The position numbers and the translations under genes are program-made. From Planctomycetota bacterium (lineage in GTDB: Bacteria; Planctomycetota; Phycisphaerae; Phycisphaerales; UBA1924): DNA of 64,000 nucleotides. Each line of letters starts with the position of its first letter. Position 1 is the stretch's first letter. The stretch lies in assembly GCA_018242605.1 (NCBI GenBank), contig JAFEBP010000005.1, positions 396,861-460,860 of the forward strand. Direction: 5' to 3'. Below, in pieces: positions 1 through 8,123 of the stretch. The notes beneath the pieces are model-generated. The model was not told the origin of the DNA, did no database searches, and saw only the letters and a list, made by a program, of their open reading frames with translations.

Positions 1-559
1 CCCCGACGATCGCGGTGTCGCCGGAGATCGCGACGGAGGAGCCGAAAACATCACCGGGCTGTCCGTCGTCGGCGGCGAGTTGGGCCTGATGTGTCCAGGT
101 CGTGCCGGAGCGGGTGAAGACGGAGGCCGAGCCCCGGCCGCCGACGTCGCCGAACGCCCCCACGATCGCCGTATCCCCGGAGAGTGCGACGCTGTAGCCG
201 AAGTAGCCGCCCGTCGAGCCGCCGGAGGCCGTGAGTTGGGCCTCGAACGTCCAGCCCGAGCCCGTCCAGCGGTAGACGTGCACCGTTCCCTGCTCGGCGT
301 TGCCGCCGACGTCGGCGTCGGACGCTCCCACCAGCATCGTGTCGCCGTCGATGGCGACGGCGATGCCGAACCGATCGGCATCGGCACCGGAGGGGTGCAG
401 GAGTTGAACCGGTGTGGACCGCTGGGCGAGGTCCCAGCCGGCGCCAAAGCAGAGCGTCGCCACCACCATCACGAGAGAAACTCGCCTACGCCCCGCGGCT
501 GCGCCGCACCGGTCAAACGCGATCAACGCACATCGCACGATCAAGTGGATCACGTTCAT
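1..559 (-). CDS. Secreted FG-GAP repeat protein (3' end outside window)
   Basis: Reading in from the ATG at 559, the first ~40 residues form a long signal-type segment with hydrophobic stretch VSLVMVVATLCFGAG. Repeats of FG-GAP type follow: F-G-x-x-V-A-I-x-G-D-T-x-x-V-G-A occurs three times (FGIAVAIDGDTMLVGA, FGYSVALSGDTAIVGA, FGSSVAISGDTAIVG), separated by VHVYRWTGSGWTFEAQL-like strands. FG-GAP repeats build extracellular beta-propellers; many planctomycete versions end in a dockerin or sorting tail, which cannot be seen because the gene leaves the window. An AGGAG Shine-Dalgarno lies just upstream of the ATG, and a TATAAT -10 lies 24 bases before it. The function is unknown beyond an exported propeller-like repeat protein. 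Confidence 0.85.
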   Translation of the reverse strand, partial: MNVIHLIVRCALIAFDRCGAAAGRRRVSLVMVVATLCFGAGWDLAQRSTPVQLLHPSGADADRFGIAVAIDGDTMLVGASDADVGGNAEQGTVHVYRWTGSGWTFEAQLTASGGSTGGYFGYSVALSGDTAIVGAFGDVGGRGSASVFTRSGTTWTHQAQLAADDGQPGDVFGSSVAISGDTAIVG

Positions 560-1136
560 CTCTCGTTCTCCTAGTTGTGGATAATTATATGCATTATGCC
601 GGAATTTGTCTGCGCAGTTCACGGCCGCAGTGACCCCTAGGCATGCGCCGCGCGGATTGCGGGGCTTCTTCACTCCGTGAACCAACGTTTCACCGAGCGC
701 ACGGAGTCGAAGAACGCCGCCGTTGATCGGCGCGATCGTCGACGCGGAGCGCCGATGTATCCGATGAAGCCGAAGCGACCGTCGTTCGAGCGAGTTTCAC
801 CGCACGCCTCGGGCCGGTGGGTGGTTCGAGTTTCAGTTCAGCTCCGCACCGTCCCGCTTCCCACTCGGCGAGGAAACTGTCTACTTTGGCGCAGTTGCTG
901 TCCTGGTAGACGTCGACGAAGCAGGGGGCGCCGATGAGGGTGAGGTTTTGCGACGCATCATGCGTTCGCGAAAGCTCGCATCACGAAGGAGACGTGCGGC
1001 TACTCGCGCCGGTTCGTTGCAGCGGCGGTCGAATCACGGGACATACTGGAACACCAGCGGTGATTGCTTTGAATGGCTTGGACTGCCAATCTGCGGAGCA
1101 AGAGGAGAAGAATGGTCGGGACGGCAACGCTACTGG
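560..1136. other. 577-base gap with no convincing gene; possible gene remnant on the minus strand
   Basis: No frame shows a complete convincing protein. On the minus strand around 990-840 one open frame reads NLTLIGAPCFVDVYQDSNC followed by AKVDSFLAEWEAGRC, faintly like the end of a GC-type dockerin. A different frame, around 800-680, ends FGFIGYIG ... FFDSVRSVKRWFTE before a stop. The two look protein-like but are out of frame with each other, so this may be a decayed gene. Confidence 0.35.
584..612 (-). promoter_or_regulatory. Promoter of the FG-GAP gene
   Basis: On the minus strand CAGACA (607-612), a 17-base spacer and a perfect TATAAT (584-589) precede the ATG at 559. The predicted leader is about 17 bases and carries AGGAG. 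Confidence 0.55.
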
Positions 1137-1499
1137 TTATTCGTCTTCGCCGCGGTAGGTGCAGCCGGCTTTGGCGGTTTCGTGGAGGGTGATTTCGGCG
1201 AGGCCGGGGACGGCGGCTTTGATGTGGGTCCAGAGGTAGCGGGTGATCTGTTCGGCGGTGGGGTTCTCGAGGCCGGGGATGTCGTTGAGGGTGCGGTGGT
1301 CGAGGCTGTCGATGATGGGCTCGACCAGACGCTTGAGTTCGGCGAAGTCCATGACCCAGTTGGTGTGGGGTTGCTGGACGCCCCGCACGTGGATGCGGGC
1401 GCGGTAGGAGTGGCCGTGGAGGCGTTTGCACTTGTGCCCGTCGGGAACGTTGGGGAGGAAGTGGGCGGCCTCGAAGGTGAAGTCGCGGAAGATCTGCAT
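1137..1499 (-). CDS. queD: 6-carboxytetrahydropterin synthase (QueD / PTPS family)
   Basis: The 120-residue protein has the full PTPS/QueD signature. Zinc ligands are His13 (EAAHFL) and His28/His30 (LHGHSY), the catalytic Cys is Cys24 (HKCKRLHGH), the Asp-His pair lies in DHRTLND (67-73), and the pterin-anchoring Glu is E107 in LHETA. QueD converts 7,8-dihydroneopterin triphosphate to 6-carboxytetrahydropterin in the queuosine/7-deazaguanine pathway. The length is normal for the family. A TACCCT hexamer ends 5 bases before the ATG, so the message is probably leaderless. It lies 96 bases after imuB on the same strand and has its own promoter-like site. No other queuosine gene is in the window. 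Confidence 0.93.
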   Translation of the reverse strand: MQIFRDFTFEAAHFLPNVPDGHKCKRLHGHSYRARIHVRGVQQPHTNWVMDFAELKRLVEPIIDSLDHRTLNDIPGLENPTAEQITRYLWTHIKAAVPGLAEITLHETAKAGCTYRGEDE

Positions 1500-1504
1500 G
1501 GGGG

Positions 1505-1510
1505 AGGGTA
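1505..1510 (-). promoter_or_regulatory. -10 element (TACCCT) of queD
   Basis: TACCCT ends 5 bases before the queD ATG. No Shine-Dalgarno is present, so a leaderless transcript is predicted. Confidence 0.5.
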
Positions 1511-1595
1511 TGGAGAGGCGTTGGGTGTTGAGCGTTCAGGAGAGCGGGCGGCGCGGGAGTGAACTGAAGAAAGAATGACCGGGACGGCCAAGCCA

Positions 1596-3116
1596 CTATG
1601 CCCATTCGCCGTGGATGAACCAGCGGTTGTGGGGCCATTCGTGGAAGAGCCAGAGTGTGCGGCCGTTGTCGAGGGCGATGCGGAAGTAGTCGCGGACGCC
1701 GGCGGTGGGGTCGCGCCACCACTCAGGGGCGATGCGTTCGGGGAGCGTGCAGGATTGCACGGGTTCATCGCGGCCCTGCCAGACGATGCGGACCACCGGG
1801 CCATCGGGAGAAAGCGCGGTGGCGTGGACGGGGATGGGGCGGTCAAAGAGGCGCGTGGGGCGGAGGGCGATGCCCGGTGGCGGCGGGGCCGCGTGCGGCG
1901 CAGGGCGGCGGGCGCTGAGCACGGGCTCGAGCACGAAGGCACGCTCGGGGATGTGTGTGTTGACGGTGCGGCCGCGAGCGACGGCGTGGGTGCCCAGGCG
2001 ATTGGCGAGCGTGTCGGCGAGTTCGCCAAGAGCCTGATCGGGTTCGCCGTGCGGGTGGGCGCGGGGCGCGGTGGGCATGGGTTCCTGGCGCGTGCGGATG
2101 CGTGCGAGCACCGGCGCGGCGAGGCGGAGGGATTCAACGCCCAGGCCGATATCGGCGCGTTCCAAGTGTGGTCGCAGGAGCGACCAGAGGTGACGTGGGT
2201 TGCGGTTGGGGCGGGAGAGTTGGATCGTCAGGGCGAGGGGCTGAGAGTCGGCGCGGCCGAGGGTGAGGCTGATGGTGCGTGCGCCCACGCCGCGGCGGTG
2301 CATGATGTCGGCGAGCTGGTCGATGAGGCTCCTGGCGGCGGCGTGGATGGGTTCATGGCGGGTGGTGGGGCCGTCGAAGGAGATTTCGGCGATGGCGGGG
2401 ACGGGCGGGCGGATGGGCGTGAAGTTCTCATCGCGCACGCCCAGGGCCTGGTCGATGCGCACGAGCAGGTCGGCGCCGAATCTGCCGGGCAGCGCGGCGC
2501 GGGGCAGGCGGAGGAGTTGGCCGATGGTGGTGACGTTGAGTTCGTGCAGGGCGTCGATGGCGTGGGGATCGAAACGCAGGGCCTCGAGCGGCAGGGGCGA
2601 GAGGGCTTCGCGCTCTTCGGCGGGCTTGATCACGGCGCCGGGTTTGAAGCGGGCCAGGGCTTGTGCCGCGGCGATGGTGGAGGCGGCGGCTGTGGTTGCT
2701 TCGATGCCGAGCGAGCACAGAGCGCGTTCAACGAGGCGTCGCAGGCGGCGTTCGCTGCGGAAGAGGCGTTGGGTGCCGGTGATGTCGATGAGCAGGCCGT
2801 CGGGGGGATCGGGGGCGACGCGGGGTGAGAAGCGCAGGGCCCAGCGGGCGAGGGAGCGCAGAGCCGCGGCGTTGCGTTCGGGGGTGTGGGGCTCGATGCG
2901 CAGCGCGGGCCCGATGAGGGCGCGAGCGTCGGCGACGTCCATGCCGATGCGCACGCCCAGATGCTGAGCGGCGCGGCAGCGAGCGCGGACGAGTTCGCGT
3001 GCGGCGTGTGGCGAGGTCAGGAGCAGGGCCTCAGGCGGATTCGCGGAGGGCGGGCAGCGCCGCCGGGCGAGGTTGATGCTCCACATCGGCAGATACACGG
3101 AAAGCACCCGTTTCAT
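1596..3116 (-). CDS. imuB: ImuB-type catalytically inactive Y-family polymerase
   Basis: The 506-residue protein begins MKRVLSVYLPMWSINLARRR, where ImuB proteins have YLPxW and true Y-family polymerases have the first catalytic Asp (DxDxFFA), so the catalytic metal site is absent. A palm-like core follows (LLIDITGTQRLF near residue 115), then helix-hairpin regions (ELNVTTIGQLLRLP near 235). The C-terminal tail ends WLFHEWPHNRWFIHGEWA, typical of ImuB. In the ImuA-ImuB-DnaE2 mutasome ImuB is the adaptor that links the beta clamp to DnaE2 for error-prone lesion bypass. The gene starts 86 bases inside imuA in another frame. No dnaE2 is in the window; queD follows instead. Confidence 0.88.
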   Translation of the reverse strand: MKRVLSVYLPMWSINLARRRCPPSANPPEALLLTSPHAARELVRARCRAAQHLGVRIGMDVADARALIGPALRIEPHTPERNAAALRSLARWALRFSPRVAPDPPDGLLIDITGTQRLFRSERRLRRLVERALCSLGIEATTAAASTIAAAQALARFKPGAVIKPAEEREALSPLPLEALRFDPHAIDALHELNVTTIGQLLRLPRAALPGRFGADLLVRIDQALGVRDENFTPIRPPVPAIAEISFDGPTTRHEPIHAAARSLIDQLADIMHRRGVGARTISLTLGRADSQPLALTIQLSRPNRNPRHLWSLLRPHLERADIGLGVESLRLAAPVLARIRTRQEPMPTAPRAHPHGEPDQALGELADTLANRLGTHAVARGRTVNTHIPERAFVLEPVLSARRPAPHAAPPPPGIALRPTRLFDRPIPVHATALSPDGPVVRIVWQGRDEPVQSCTLPERIAPEWWRDPTAGVRDYFRIALDNGRTLWLFHEWPHNRWFIHGEWA

Positions 3117-3798
3117 GCTCGATCACGATTCTCCACACGCGGGGGGCGTGGGGGGCGGGCTGCTCTCCTTTGCAGCGCAGAAGTTGGGCGGACCATCCGT
3201 GGCCTTGAGTGGGGGGGGGAGCGGGGCAGATGAGCCATCTGGACGCGGCGGCGGAGAGCAGGCGTTGCTCGCTTGCCGGGCGTGCGAGGACGCAGATTGA
3301 GTTGGCGGCGCTCGCGGCGAGTTGCAGGCGCTGGGTGGCGGGGCGCGTGAAGGCGCGGCCGTCGGCGATGACAAGGCCGACGGCGTTGGAGCGCAGGGCG
3401 GTCTCGGCGGCCCAGAGTCGGGTGGCGGCGTCGGGGGCGTCGATGAAGAGGCTGGCGGGGGTGAGTTGGCTCAGGGCGGGGCCGTAGGGCCAGAGTTCGC
3501 GGCCGATCCAGATGGTGGTGGGGTTGGAGTGCGGGTCGGGCTGGGCGATGTGCAGCAGCATGCCGATGGGGGGCGACCAGAAGGCGTGCGGGAGGGTGTC
3601 AGCGACGCCCAGAAACTCGTGGACGCCCGGGCGGGCTCTGATGATGCCCCGCGGGGAGGCGTCGACTGTGAGGGGCGTAATGACGCCTGCGATGTCGGCG
3701 GGCTCGGGGCTGGAACGCAGGCTGGAGAGGAGGGCCGCGCAGTCTTCGGGTGCGGTGATGAAGCGTTTGAAGGCGGAGATGTCGGGCGGCGGGGGCAT
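3031..3798 (-). CDS. imuA: ImuA-like mutasome accessory protein
   Basis: The 255-residue protein matches the ImuA core: RPGVHEFLG near residue 60, the WIGRELWPYGPALSQL stretch, an LWAAETALRS helix, LVIADGRAFTRPATQRLQLAA, and a late RWLICP segment. ImuA is a RecA/SulA-like accessory of the ImuB-DnaE2 translesion system. I see no intact Walker A loop, as is common in this family. The C-terminal 28 residues are encoded in DNA also used for the start of ImuB, so translation is probably coupled. The promoter is TTGACA-17-TACCCT with the -10 only 5 bases from the ATG, suggesting a leaderless mRNA. I did not recognise a LexA site. Confidence 0.8.
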   Translation of the reverse strand: MPPPPDISAFKRFITAPEDCAALLSSLRSSPEPADIAGVITPLTVDASPRGIIRARPGVHEFLGVADTLPHAFWSPPIGMLLHIAQPDPHSNPTTIWIGRELWPYGPALSQLTPASLFIDAPDAATRLWAAETALRSNAVGLVIADGRAFTRPATQRLQLAASAANSICVLARPASEQRLLSAAASRWLICPAPPPTQGHGWSAQLLRCKGEQPAPHAPRVWRIVIEHETGAFRVSADVEHQPRPAALPALRESA

Positions 3799-3803
3799 GT
3801 GTT

Positions 3804-3832
3804 AGGGTACTGGGAGGGTATCGGATTGTCAA
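3804..3832 (-). promoter_or_regulatory. Promoter of imuA-imuB (TTGACA-17-TACCCT)
   Basis: A perfect -35 TTGACA (3827-3832), a 17-base spacer and -10 TACCCT (3804-3809) end 5 bases before the imuA ATG at 3798, which places the start point at or next to the A of ATG. The rest of the gap up to 4105 holds nothing I can identify. Confidence 0.75.
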
Positions 3833-4105
3833 GTATGTGTTTGGGTCTGTGAGTGAACGATTTGCGCGAGACAAAATGTGAACACGGCGATTGCGACATG
3901 CGAGCGGCGACCACGCCGGCGGTAGCCATGCGAGGGTGTGCCAGACGATCAACAACGCCGCGGGGCACCCTTGGATTTTGGAGGGTGAACGCCACGCGTG
4001 ATCGAGTTGCGATTACCGGAATGCGTGACCACGGACAGATACAGGGCACTGCTGCACACGAGTGGCAACCCATCCGAGCAGCCGACGTATGACCGCGAGT
4101 CGGAC

Positions 4106-5491
4106 CTACTTCTTGGCGTCGACCGCAAAGGTGACGGGGCTGCGGTAGCCGTCTTTGTCGTATGCACGAACGCCGAAGAAGACGTTGTCCTTGCTGATCG
4201 GAAGTGTGATCTGCGTGGCCGCGCCGACATCCTGGACGTGGGTCCATTGCCACTGCGTGGTGTCGCGCCAGACGACTTCAAAGCCCGCGGCGTCGGTCTC
4301 CTTGCTTGCCTCCCAGCGGAGCGTCGAGTCGTTCGTGAGATTGGCGGTCAGGATCTGGACGTTGGCGGGCGCGTCGGGGGCGTTGGCGAGATGGATGAGC
4401 GTGGCAAGGTTCAGGCGAGCGACGCCCGCGAGGTACGCGGGATCGACGAACTCGGGAACATCTCCGTAGGGCTTGCCGTCGCGGGGCTTGACGTCGGCGT
4501 GCTGGCGGGAGAAGTCTTCGTTGGGCACGGTGAAGCGGACGGCGGTGAAGCCGGCCTCGTTGAAGGCGCTGTGATCGCCGCCGCGGAGGAAGCGATCGGG
4601 GCGGAAGATGATGGCGGGCTGTACCGTGGTCTGCTCGATCTCGGCAACGGAAGCGATGTAGCGGGCGAGTTGGCGGCTGGGGGAGTCGTACTCGGCGGCG
4701 AGGGAGCGGATGCGGGCAAGACGTTCGGGGTCGGAGGTACGCGGGAGGCCTTCGGAGAAGATGCGCACGGTGAGATTGGCCGGGCGAGTGGCCGGATCGG
4801 TTGGGGACAGGGTCCAGGGTTCGCCGGGGGCTTTGGGTGGAATGCGTAAATGGCCCCAGGGGTCGCCGACAATGTCGTTGTTGAGCACGCCTCGGATGGT
4901 GAGGGCTTTGTCGGCGACCTTGCTTTCGGCGTGGGCCTTGGCGCCCAGCAGGCCTTGCTCTTCGCCGGCGGTGCACAGGAAGACGACGGTTGATTCGAGC
5001 GGGTGGGCAGCGAGCACGCGGGCGAGTTCGATGACGACAGCCGTGCCGGACGCATCGTCGTTGGCGCCCGGGGCGTCGCCGGTCACGTCCATGGCATCGC
5101 CGTTGCGGCTGTCGAAGTGGCCGACGACGTAGTAGGCCCGCTGCGCGGATTCGGGGCGCGTGCCGGGGAGCACGGCGACGACATTGACGATATTGGCGCC
5201 GGTGGGGACGCGCGGGCCCTTGGGCACGTCGAAGGACTCGAGTTCGGCGCGGAGCGTGCCGCCGGCGGGGTTGAAGGAATCAAACTGGGACTTGATCCAG
5301 CGGCGTGCAGCGCCGATGCCGCGGGTGTCGGAGGCGGTATCGGAAAGCGTGTGGCGGGTGCCGAAGGCGGCGAGCGCGTCGATGTTCTGCTTGAGCCGTT
5401 GTTCGGAGACCTGCGCCAGCAGCGCGGCCGAGGTGGGCGCCGGGGGGACGGGGAACGCGAGAGTCGCGGCGAGCAGGATCGGGGGAAGCAT
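4106..5491 (-). CDS. Exported M28-family metallopeptidase
   Basis: The 461-residue protein has a signal peptide (MLPPILLAATLAFPVPPAPTSA) and an M28 zinc-peptidase fold. Metal and catalytic motifs appear in order: GHFDSRNGD (His and nearby Asp), GANDDASG (bridging Asp), CTAGEEQGLLG (catalytic Glu pair), NNDIVGD (Asp) and GGDHSAFNEAG (His). The last ~90 residues, starting NVQILTANLTNDSTLRWEA, look like a fibronectin III-type beta domain. M28 enzymes are exo-aminopeptidases acting outside the cytoplasm. I chose the ATG at 5491 because it starts the signal peptide and a TATCCT hexamer ends 5 bases before it; longer in-frame reading upstream is not protein-like. Confidence 0.88.
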   Translation of the reverse strand: MLPPILLAATLAFPVPPAPTSAALLAQVSEQRLKQNIDALAAFGTRHTLSDTASDTRGIGAARRWIKSQFDSFNPAGGTLRAELESFDVPKGPRVPTGANIVNVVAVLPGTRPESAQRAYYVVGHFDSRNGDAMDVTGDAPGANDDASGTAVVIELARVLAAHPLESTVVFLCTAGEEQGLLGAKAHAESKVADKALTIRGVLNNDIVGDPWGHLRIPPKAPGEPWTLSPTDPATRPANLTVRIFSEGLPRTSDPERLARIRSLAAEYDSPSRQLARYIASVAEIEQTTVQPAIIFRPDRFLRGGDHSAFNEAGFTAVRFTVPNEDFSRQHADVKPRDGKPYGDVPEFVDPAYLAGVARLNLATLIHLANAPDAPANVQILTANLTNDSTLRWEASKETDAAGFEVVWRDTTQWQWTHVQDVGAATQITLPISKDNVFFGVRAYDKDGYRSPVTFAVDAKK

Positions 5492-5496
5492 CCCGG

Positions 5497-5502
5497 AGGA
5501 TA
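5497..5502 (-). promoter_or_regulatory. -10 element (TATCCT) of the M28 peptidase gene
   Basis: TATCCT lies 5 bases before the ATG at 5491, inside the 16-base space after the DUF3303 stop. It predicts a leaderless message separate from DUF3303. Confidence 0.45.
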
Positions 5503-5507
5503 CGGGG

Positions 5508-5780
5508 CTAGCCTCGGCGCGAGGCCCAGAACTCCTCGGAAGGGACGACCGGGGTGACTTCAAAGTCGACGAGGTCGGACCACTTGGCGATCCAAGGGTC
5601 GAGGGATTCGCGGGTGGGGGCCTGCATGAACTGGTAGCACGAGGCGCCGTCGGCGGACATCCAACTGGCGACATAGATGATGCCGGATTTTTCGGGGATC
5701 AGGCGGCCGTGGCGGCGGAAGCGTTCGCTGACGGCGGTGAGGTCGCGATTCTTGAAGCGTTCGATGACCATGAAGAGCAT
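5508..5780 (-). CDS. DUF3303 family small protein
   Basis: The 90-residue protein begins MLFMVIERFKNRD and has the compact alpha/beta pattern of DUF3303 (GIIYVASWMS, CYQFMQA, LDPWIAKWSDLVDFEVTPVV), resembling a dimeric ferredoxin-like barrel. Its function is unknown. I chose the ATG at 5780 because family members start at MLFMVIE; the upstream extension would overlap the divergent thiF-like gene and is not conserved in character. A TATCTC sequence sits 5 bases before the ATG, a near match to the window's -10 pattern. Confidence 0.75.
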   Translation of the reverse strand: MLFMVIERFKNRDLTAVSERFRRHGRLIPEKSGIIYVASWMSADGASCYQFMQAPTRESLDPWIAKWSDLVDFEVTPVVPSEEFWASRRG

Positions 5781-5851
5781 GGGCGGAGATACGAAGCAAG
5801 CACGGAATAGGTTCGAGAGAATCCGTCGATGAACGCCGCCGAATTCACTCG

Positions 5852-5857
5852 TACAGT
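5852..5857 (+). promoter_or_regulatory. -10 element (TACAGT) of the ThiF-like gene
   Basis: TACAGT ends 6 bases before GTG at 5864 and supports that start. No Shine-Dalgarno is present. Confidence 0.5.
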
Positions 5858-5863
5858 TCGCAC

Positions 5864-6904
5864 GTGTCACCGGTCTCACGATACCACCGCCAGACGTTGC
5901 TCCCCGGAATCGGCGAGGCCGGGCAGGAGCGCATCGGCGCGGCCCACGCCGTGATTGTCGGGATCGGGGCGCTTGGGTGTGCGAGCGCGGACCTGCTGGC
6001 GCGAGCCGGGGTGGGGCGGATCACGCTGATTGACCGCGATGTGGTGGAACTCACGAACCTGCAGCGGCAGACGTTGTTCACGGAGGCGGATCTAGGCACG
6101 CCCAAGGCGCACGCGGCGAGGGAGCGGCTGCGGGCGGTGAACTCTTCGATCGAGATTCATGCGCACGCGGCGGATTTCGGGCCGCGGAACGCGGCGGGAC
6201 TGTTCGCAGACTCGCCGGCGACGCTGCTGCTCGACGGCACGGACAACTATGAGACACGGTACCTGCTGAACGATCTGAGCGTGCAGCGGGGGGTGCCGTA
6301 CCTGTACGGCGGGGTGATCGCTGATCGCGGGATGAGCGCGGCGCTGGTGCCCGGGGATGGGCGGCCGTGCCTGCGGTGCGTGTTCCCGGAACCGCCCGCG
6401 CCGGGGTCGCAGCCCACGTGCGATACAGCGGGCGTGCTGGGGCCGGCGGTGGCAATGGTCGCGGCGGCACAGGCGGCTGATGCGCTGGCGATTCTGTGCG
6501 GGCGGATCCCGACGCCCACACTGCTGGAGTTCTCGCTGTGGCCGGACCGGCGGCGGCGGATCGAACTGACGCACAACGCCGAGTGCGCATGCTGCGTGAA
6601 CAGGCGGTTTGAGTTCCTGGATGCGGATCGCACGGACGATACGACATCGCTGTGCGGGGCGAACACGGTGCAGGTGTGGCCGGGAGGAATGGCGGAGCAG
6701 AGGCCTGTTGATCTTGTGGCGCTCGCGGCGCGGCTGCGGCCGCTGGCGGATGTGACGCTGACGGACTTCATGCTGCGGGCGTCATTGCGAGAAGGGGCGA
6801 CGCCGATTGACATCAGCGTGTTCCCGGATGGGAGGGCGTTGGTCAGGGGCACCACGTCCGCGGCGACGGCACGCACGCTGTACGCCCGATACGTCGGCGC
6901 GTAG
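5864..6904 (+). CDS. ThiF/MoeB-family E1-like adenylyltransferase with extra C-terminal domain
   Basis: The 346-residue protein has a nucleotide-binding Rossmann motif G-I-G-A-L-G (33-38), the DRD and NLQRQ motifs near 57-69, a DGTDNYETR motif near 124, and a zinc site from Cys169/Cys172 (CLRC) and Cys241/Cys244 (CACC). Cys186 (PTCDTAG) is at the conserved active-site cysteine. Enzymes of this family adenylate the C-terminal Gly-Gly of ThiS or MoaD for sulfur transfer. The last ~95 residues are not rhodanese and form an unassigned predicted alpha/beta segment. No thiS or moaD gene adjoins it, so the pathway cannot be fixed. Start is GTG, supported by the adjacent TACAGT. Confidence 0.85.
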   Translation: MSPVSRYHRQTLLPGIGEAGQERIGAAHAVIVGIGALGCASADLLARAGVGRITLIDRDVVELTNLQRQTLFTEADLGTPKAHAARERLRAVNSSIEIHAHAADFGPRNAAGLFADSPATLLLDGTDNYETRYLLNDLSVQRGVPYLYGGVIADRGMSAALVPGDGRPCLRCVFPEPPAPGSQPTCDTAGVLGPAVAMVAAAQAADALAILCGRIPTPTLLEFSLWPDRRRRIELTHNAECACCVNRRFEFLDADRTDDTTSLCGANTVQVWPGGMAEQRPVDLVALAARLRPLADVTLTDFMLRASLREGATPIDISVFPDGRALVRGTTSAATARTLYARYVGA

Positions 6905-6919
6905 GCCCCGGCGACGACG

Positions 6920-6925
6920 TACCGT
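6920..6925 (+). promoter_or_regulatory. -10 element (TACCGT) of the aminotransferase gene
   Basis: TACCGT ends 7 bases before the ATG at 6933. It is a leaderless-type arrangement. Confidence 0.45.
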
Positions 6926-6932
6926 CTGGCCA

Positions 6933-8123
6933 ATGTCCAGAGAAGCCTGCATCGCGGAGCGTTTCCGTCCCTTCGGCGCATCGATCTTCGCCGAGATGAC
7001 GAGACTTGCCAACCAGCACAAGGCGGTGAACCTGTCGCAGGGATTCCCTGACTTTGACGGGCCGGATGGCGCCAAGCAGGCGGCGATCGCGGCGATCCAC
7101 GCGGGGCACGCGCAGTACGCCCGAATGATCGGAGTCCCGGACCTGAACAGGGCGATCGCGGACTCGTGGGCGGCACGCGGCTACGGGACGATTGATCCGG
7201 AAGCGAACGTGACGGTGACGAGCGGCTGCTCGGAGGCGATCATCAACACGCTGGTGGGGATCCTGAACCCGGGCGATGAGGTGATCTTCTTTGAGCCGTA
7301 CTTTGATTTCTATACCGCGGGCGCGGCGATGGCGGGTGCGACGCCGAAGTTCGTCGCGCTGCACCCGCCGCGGAAGGGCGAGTCGGCGTTTTGGTTGGAT
7401 CCCAATGAGCTGCGGGCGGCGTTCACTCCACGCACGCGGGCGATCCTGGTGAACACGCCGCACAACCCGACGGGGAAGGTGTTCACGCGGGAAGAGTTGG
7501 AGATGATCGCGGGGCTGTGCCGCGAGCACGATGTCATCGCGATCACGGACGAGGTGTACGAGCACCTGATCTATGAAAAGAGCCTGCCGCACATCCCGAT
7601 GGCGACACTGCCGGAGATGTGGGACCGGACGATCACGCTCTCGAGCATGGGCAAGACGTTCAGCCTGACGGGCTGGAAGGTGGGCTGGGCGATCGCGCCG
7701 CCGCATCTTTCAGCGGGCGTTCGAGCGGCTCACCAGTTCATGACATTCTCGACCGCGACGCCGTTGCAGTACGGGGCGGCGGCGGCGATCCGCGAGCCGG
7801 GAGATTACTCGGTGCGGCTGCGGGAGTTGTTCGCCTCCAACCGAGACCGCCTGTCGGCGGCGCTGCGCGATTGCGGGCTGATCGTGCATCCATCGCACTC
7901 GACCTATTTCCTGATGGCGGATCATTCGCCGCTGGGATTCGCGGATGATCGCGCTTTCGTGACGCACCTGATCGAGAAGATCGGGGTGGCCGCGATCCCG
8001 CCAACGGGCTTCTACAACCGCAAAGAGCTGGGCAAGCCCTTGGTGCGGTTCGCGTTCTGCAAGAAGGCCGAGACGATGGACGAGGCGATCAAGCGGCTCA
8101 GGGCGTTGCGGCCGGCGATGTAA
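6933..8123 (+). CDS. PLP-dependent class I/II aminotransferase (methionine/kynurenine type)
   Basis: The 396-residue fold-type I aminotransferase has an N-terminal NLSQGFPDFDGP motif, NTPHNPTGKV near 174, ITDEVYEHLIY with the cofactor-binding Asp and Tyr near 205, and the Schiff-base Lys241 in SSMGKTFSLTGWKVGW. The C-terminal RFAFCKK holds the substrate-carboxylate Arg. The GFPDF and TGWKVGW motifs are those of the YbdL/kynurenine aminotransferase branch, which transaminates methionine, aromatic residues or kynurenine. A tryptophan dioxygenase is encoded at 29229 but far away. Its last 26 bases overlap the convergent DUF2752 gene. The exact substrate is not determinable here. Confidence 0.88.
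   Translation: MSREACIAERFRPFGASIFAEMTRLANQHKAVNLSQGFPDFDGPDGAKQAAIAAIHAGHAQYARMIGVPDLNRAIADSWAARGYGTIDPEANVTVTSGCSEAIINTLVGILNPGDEVIFFEPYFDFYTAGAAMAGATPKFVALHPPRKGESAFWLDPNELRAAFTPRTRAILVNTPHNPTGKVFTREELEMIAGLCREHDVIAITDEVYEHLIYEKSLPHIPMATLPEMWDRTITLSSMGKTFSLTGWKVGWAIAPPHLSAGVRAAHQFMTFSTATPLQYGAAAAIREPGDYSVRLRELFASNRDRLSAALRDCGLIVHPSHSTYFLMADHSPLGFADDRAFVTHLIEKIGVAAIPPTGFYNRKELGKPLVRFAFCKKAETMDEAIKRLRALRPAM

Noticed and set aside
1575..2828. Long open frame on the plus strand (417 residues) opposite imuB
   Set aside because: Gly/Ala/Glu/Asp-rich shadow of the imuB codons on the other strand, with no domain.
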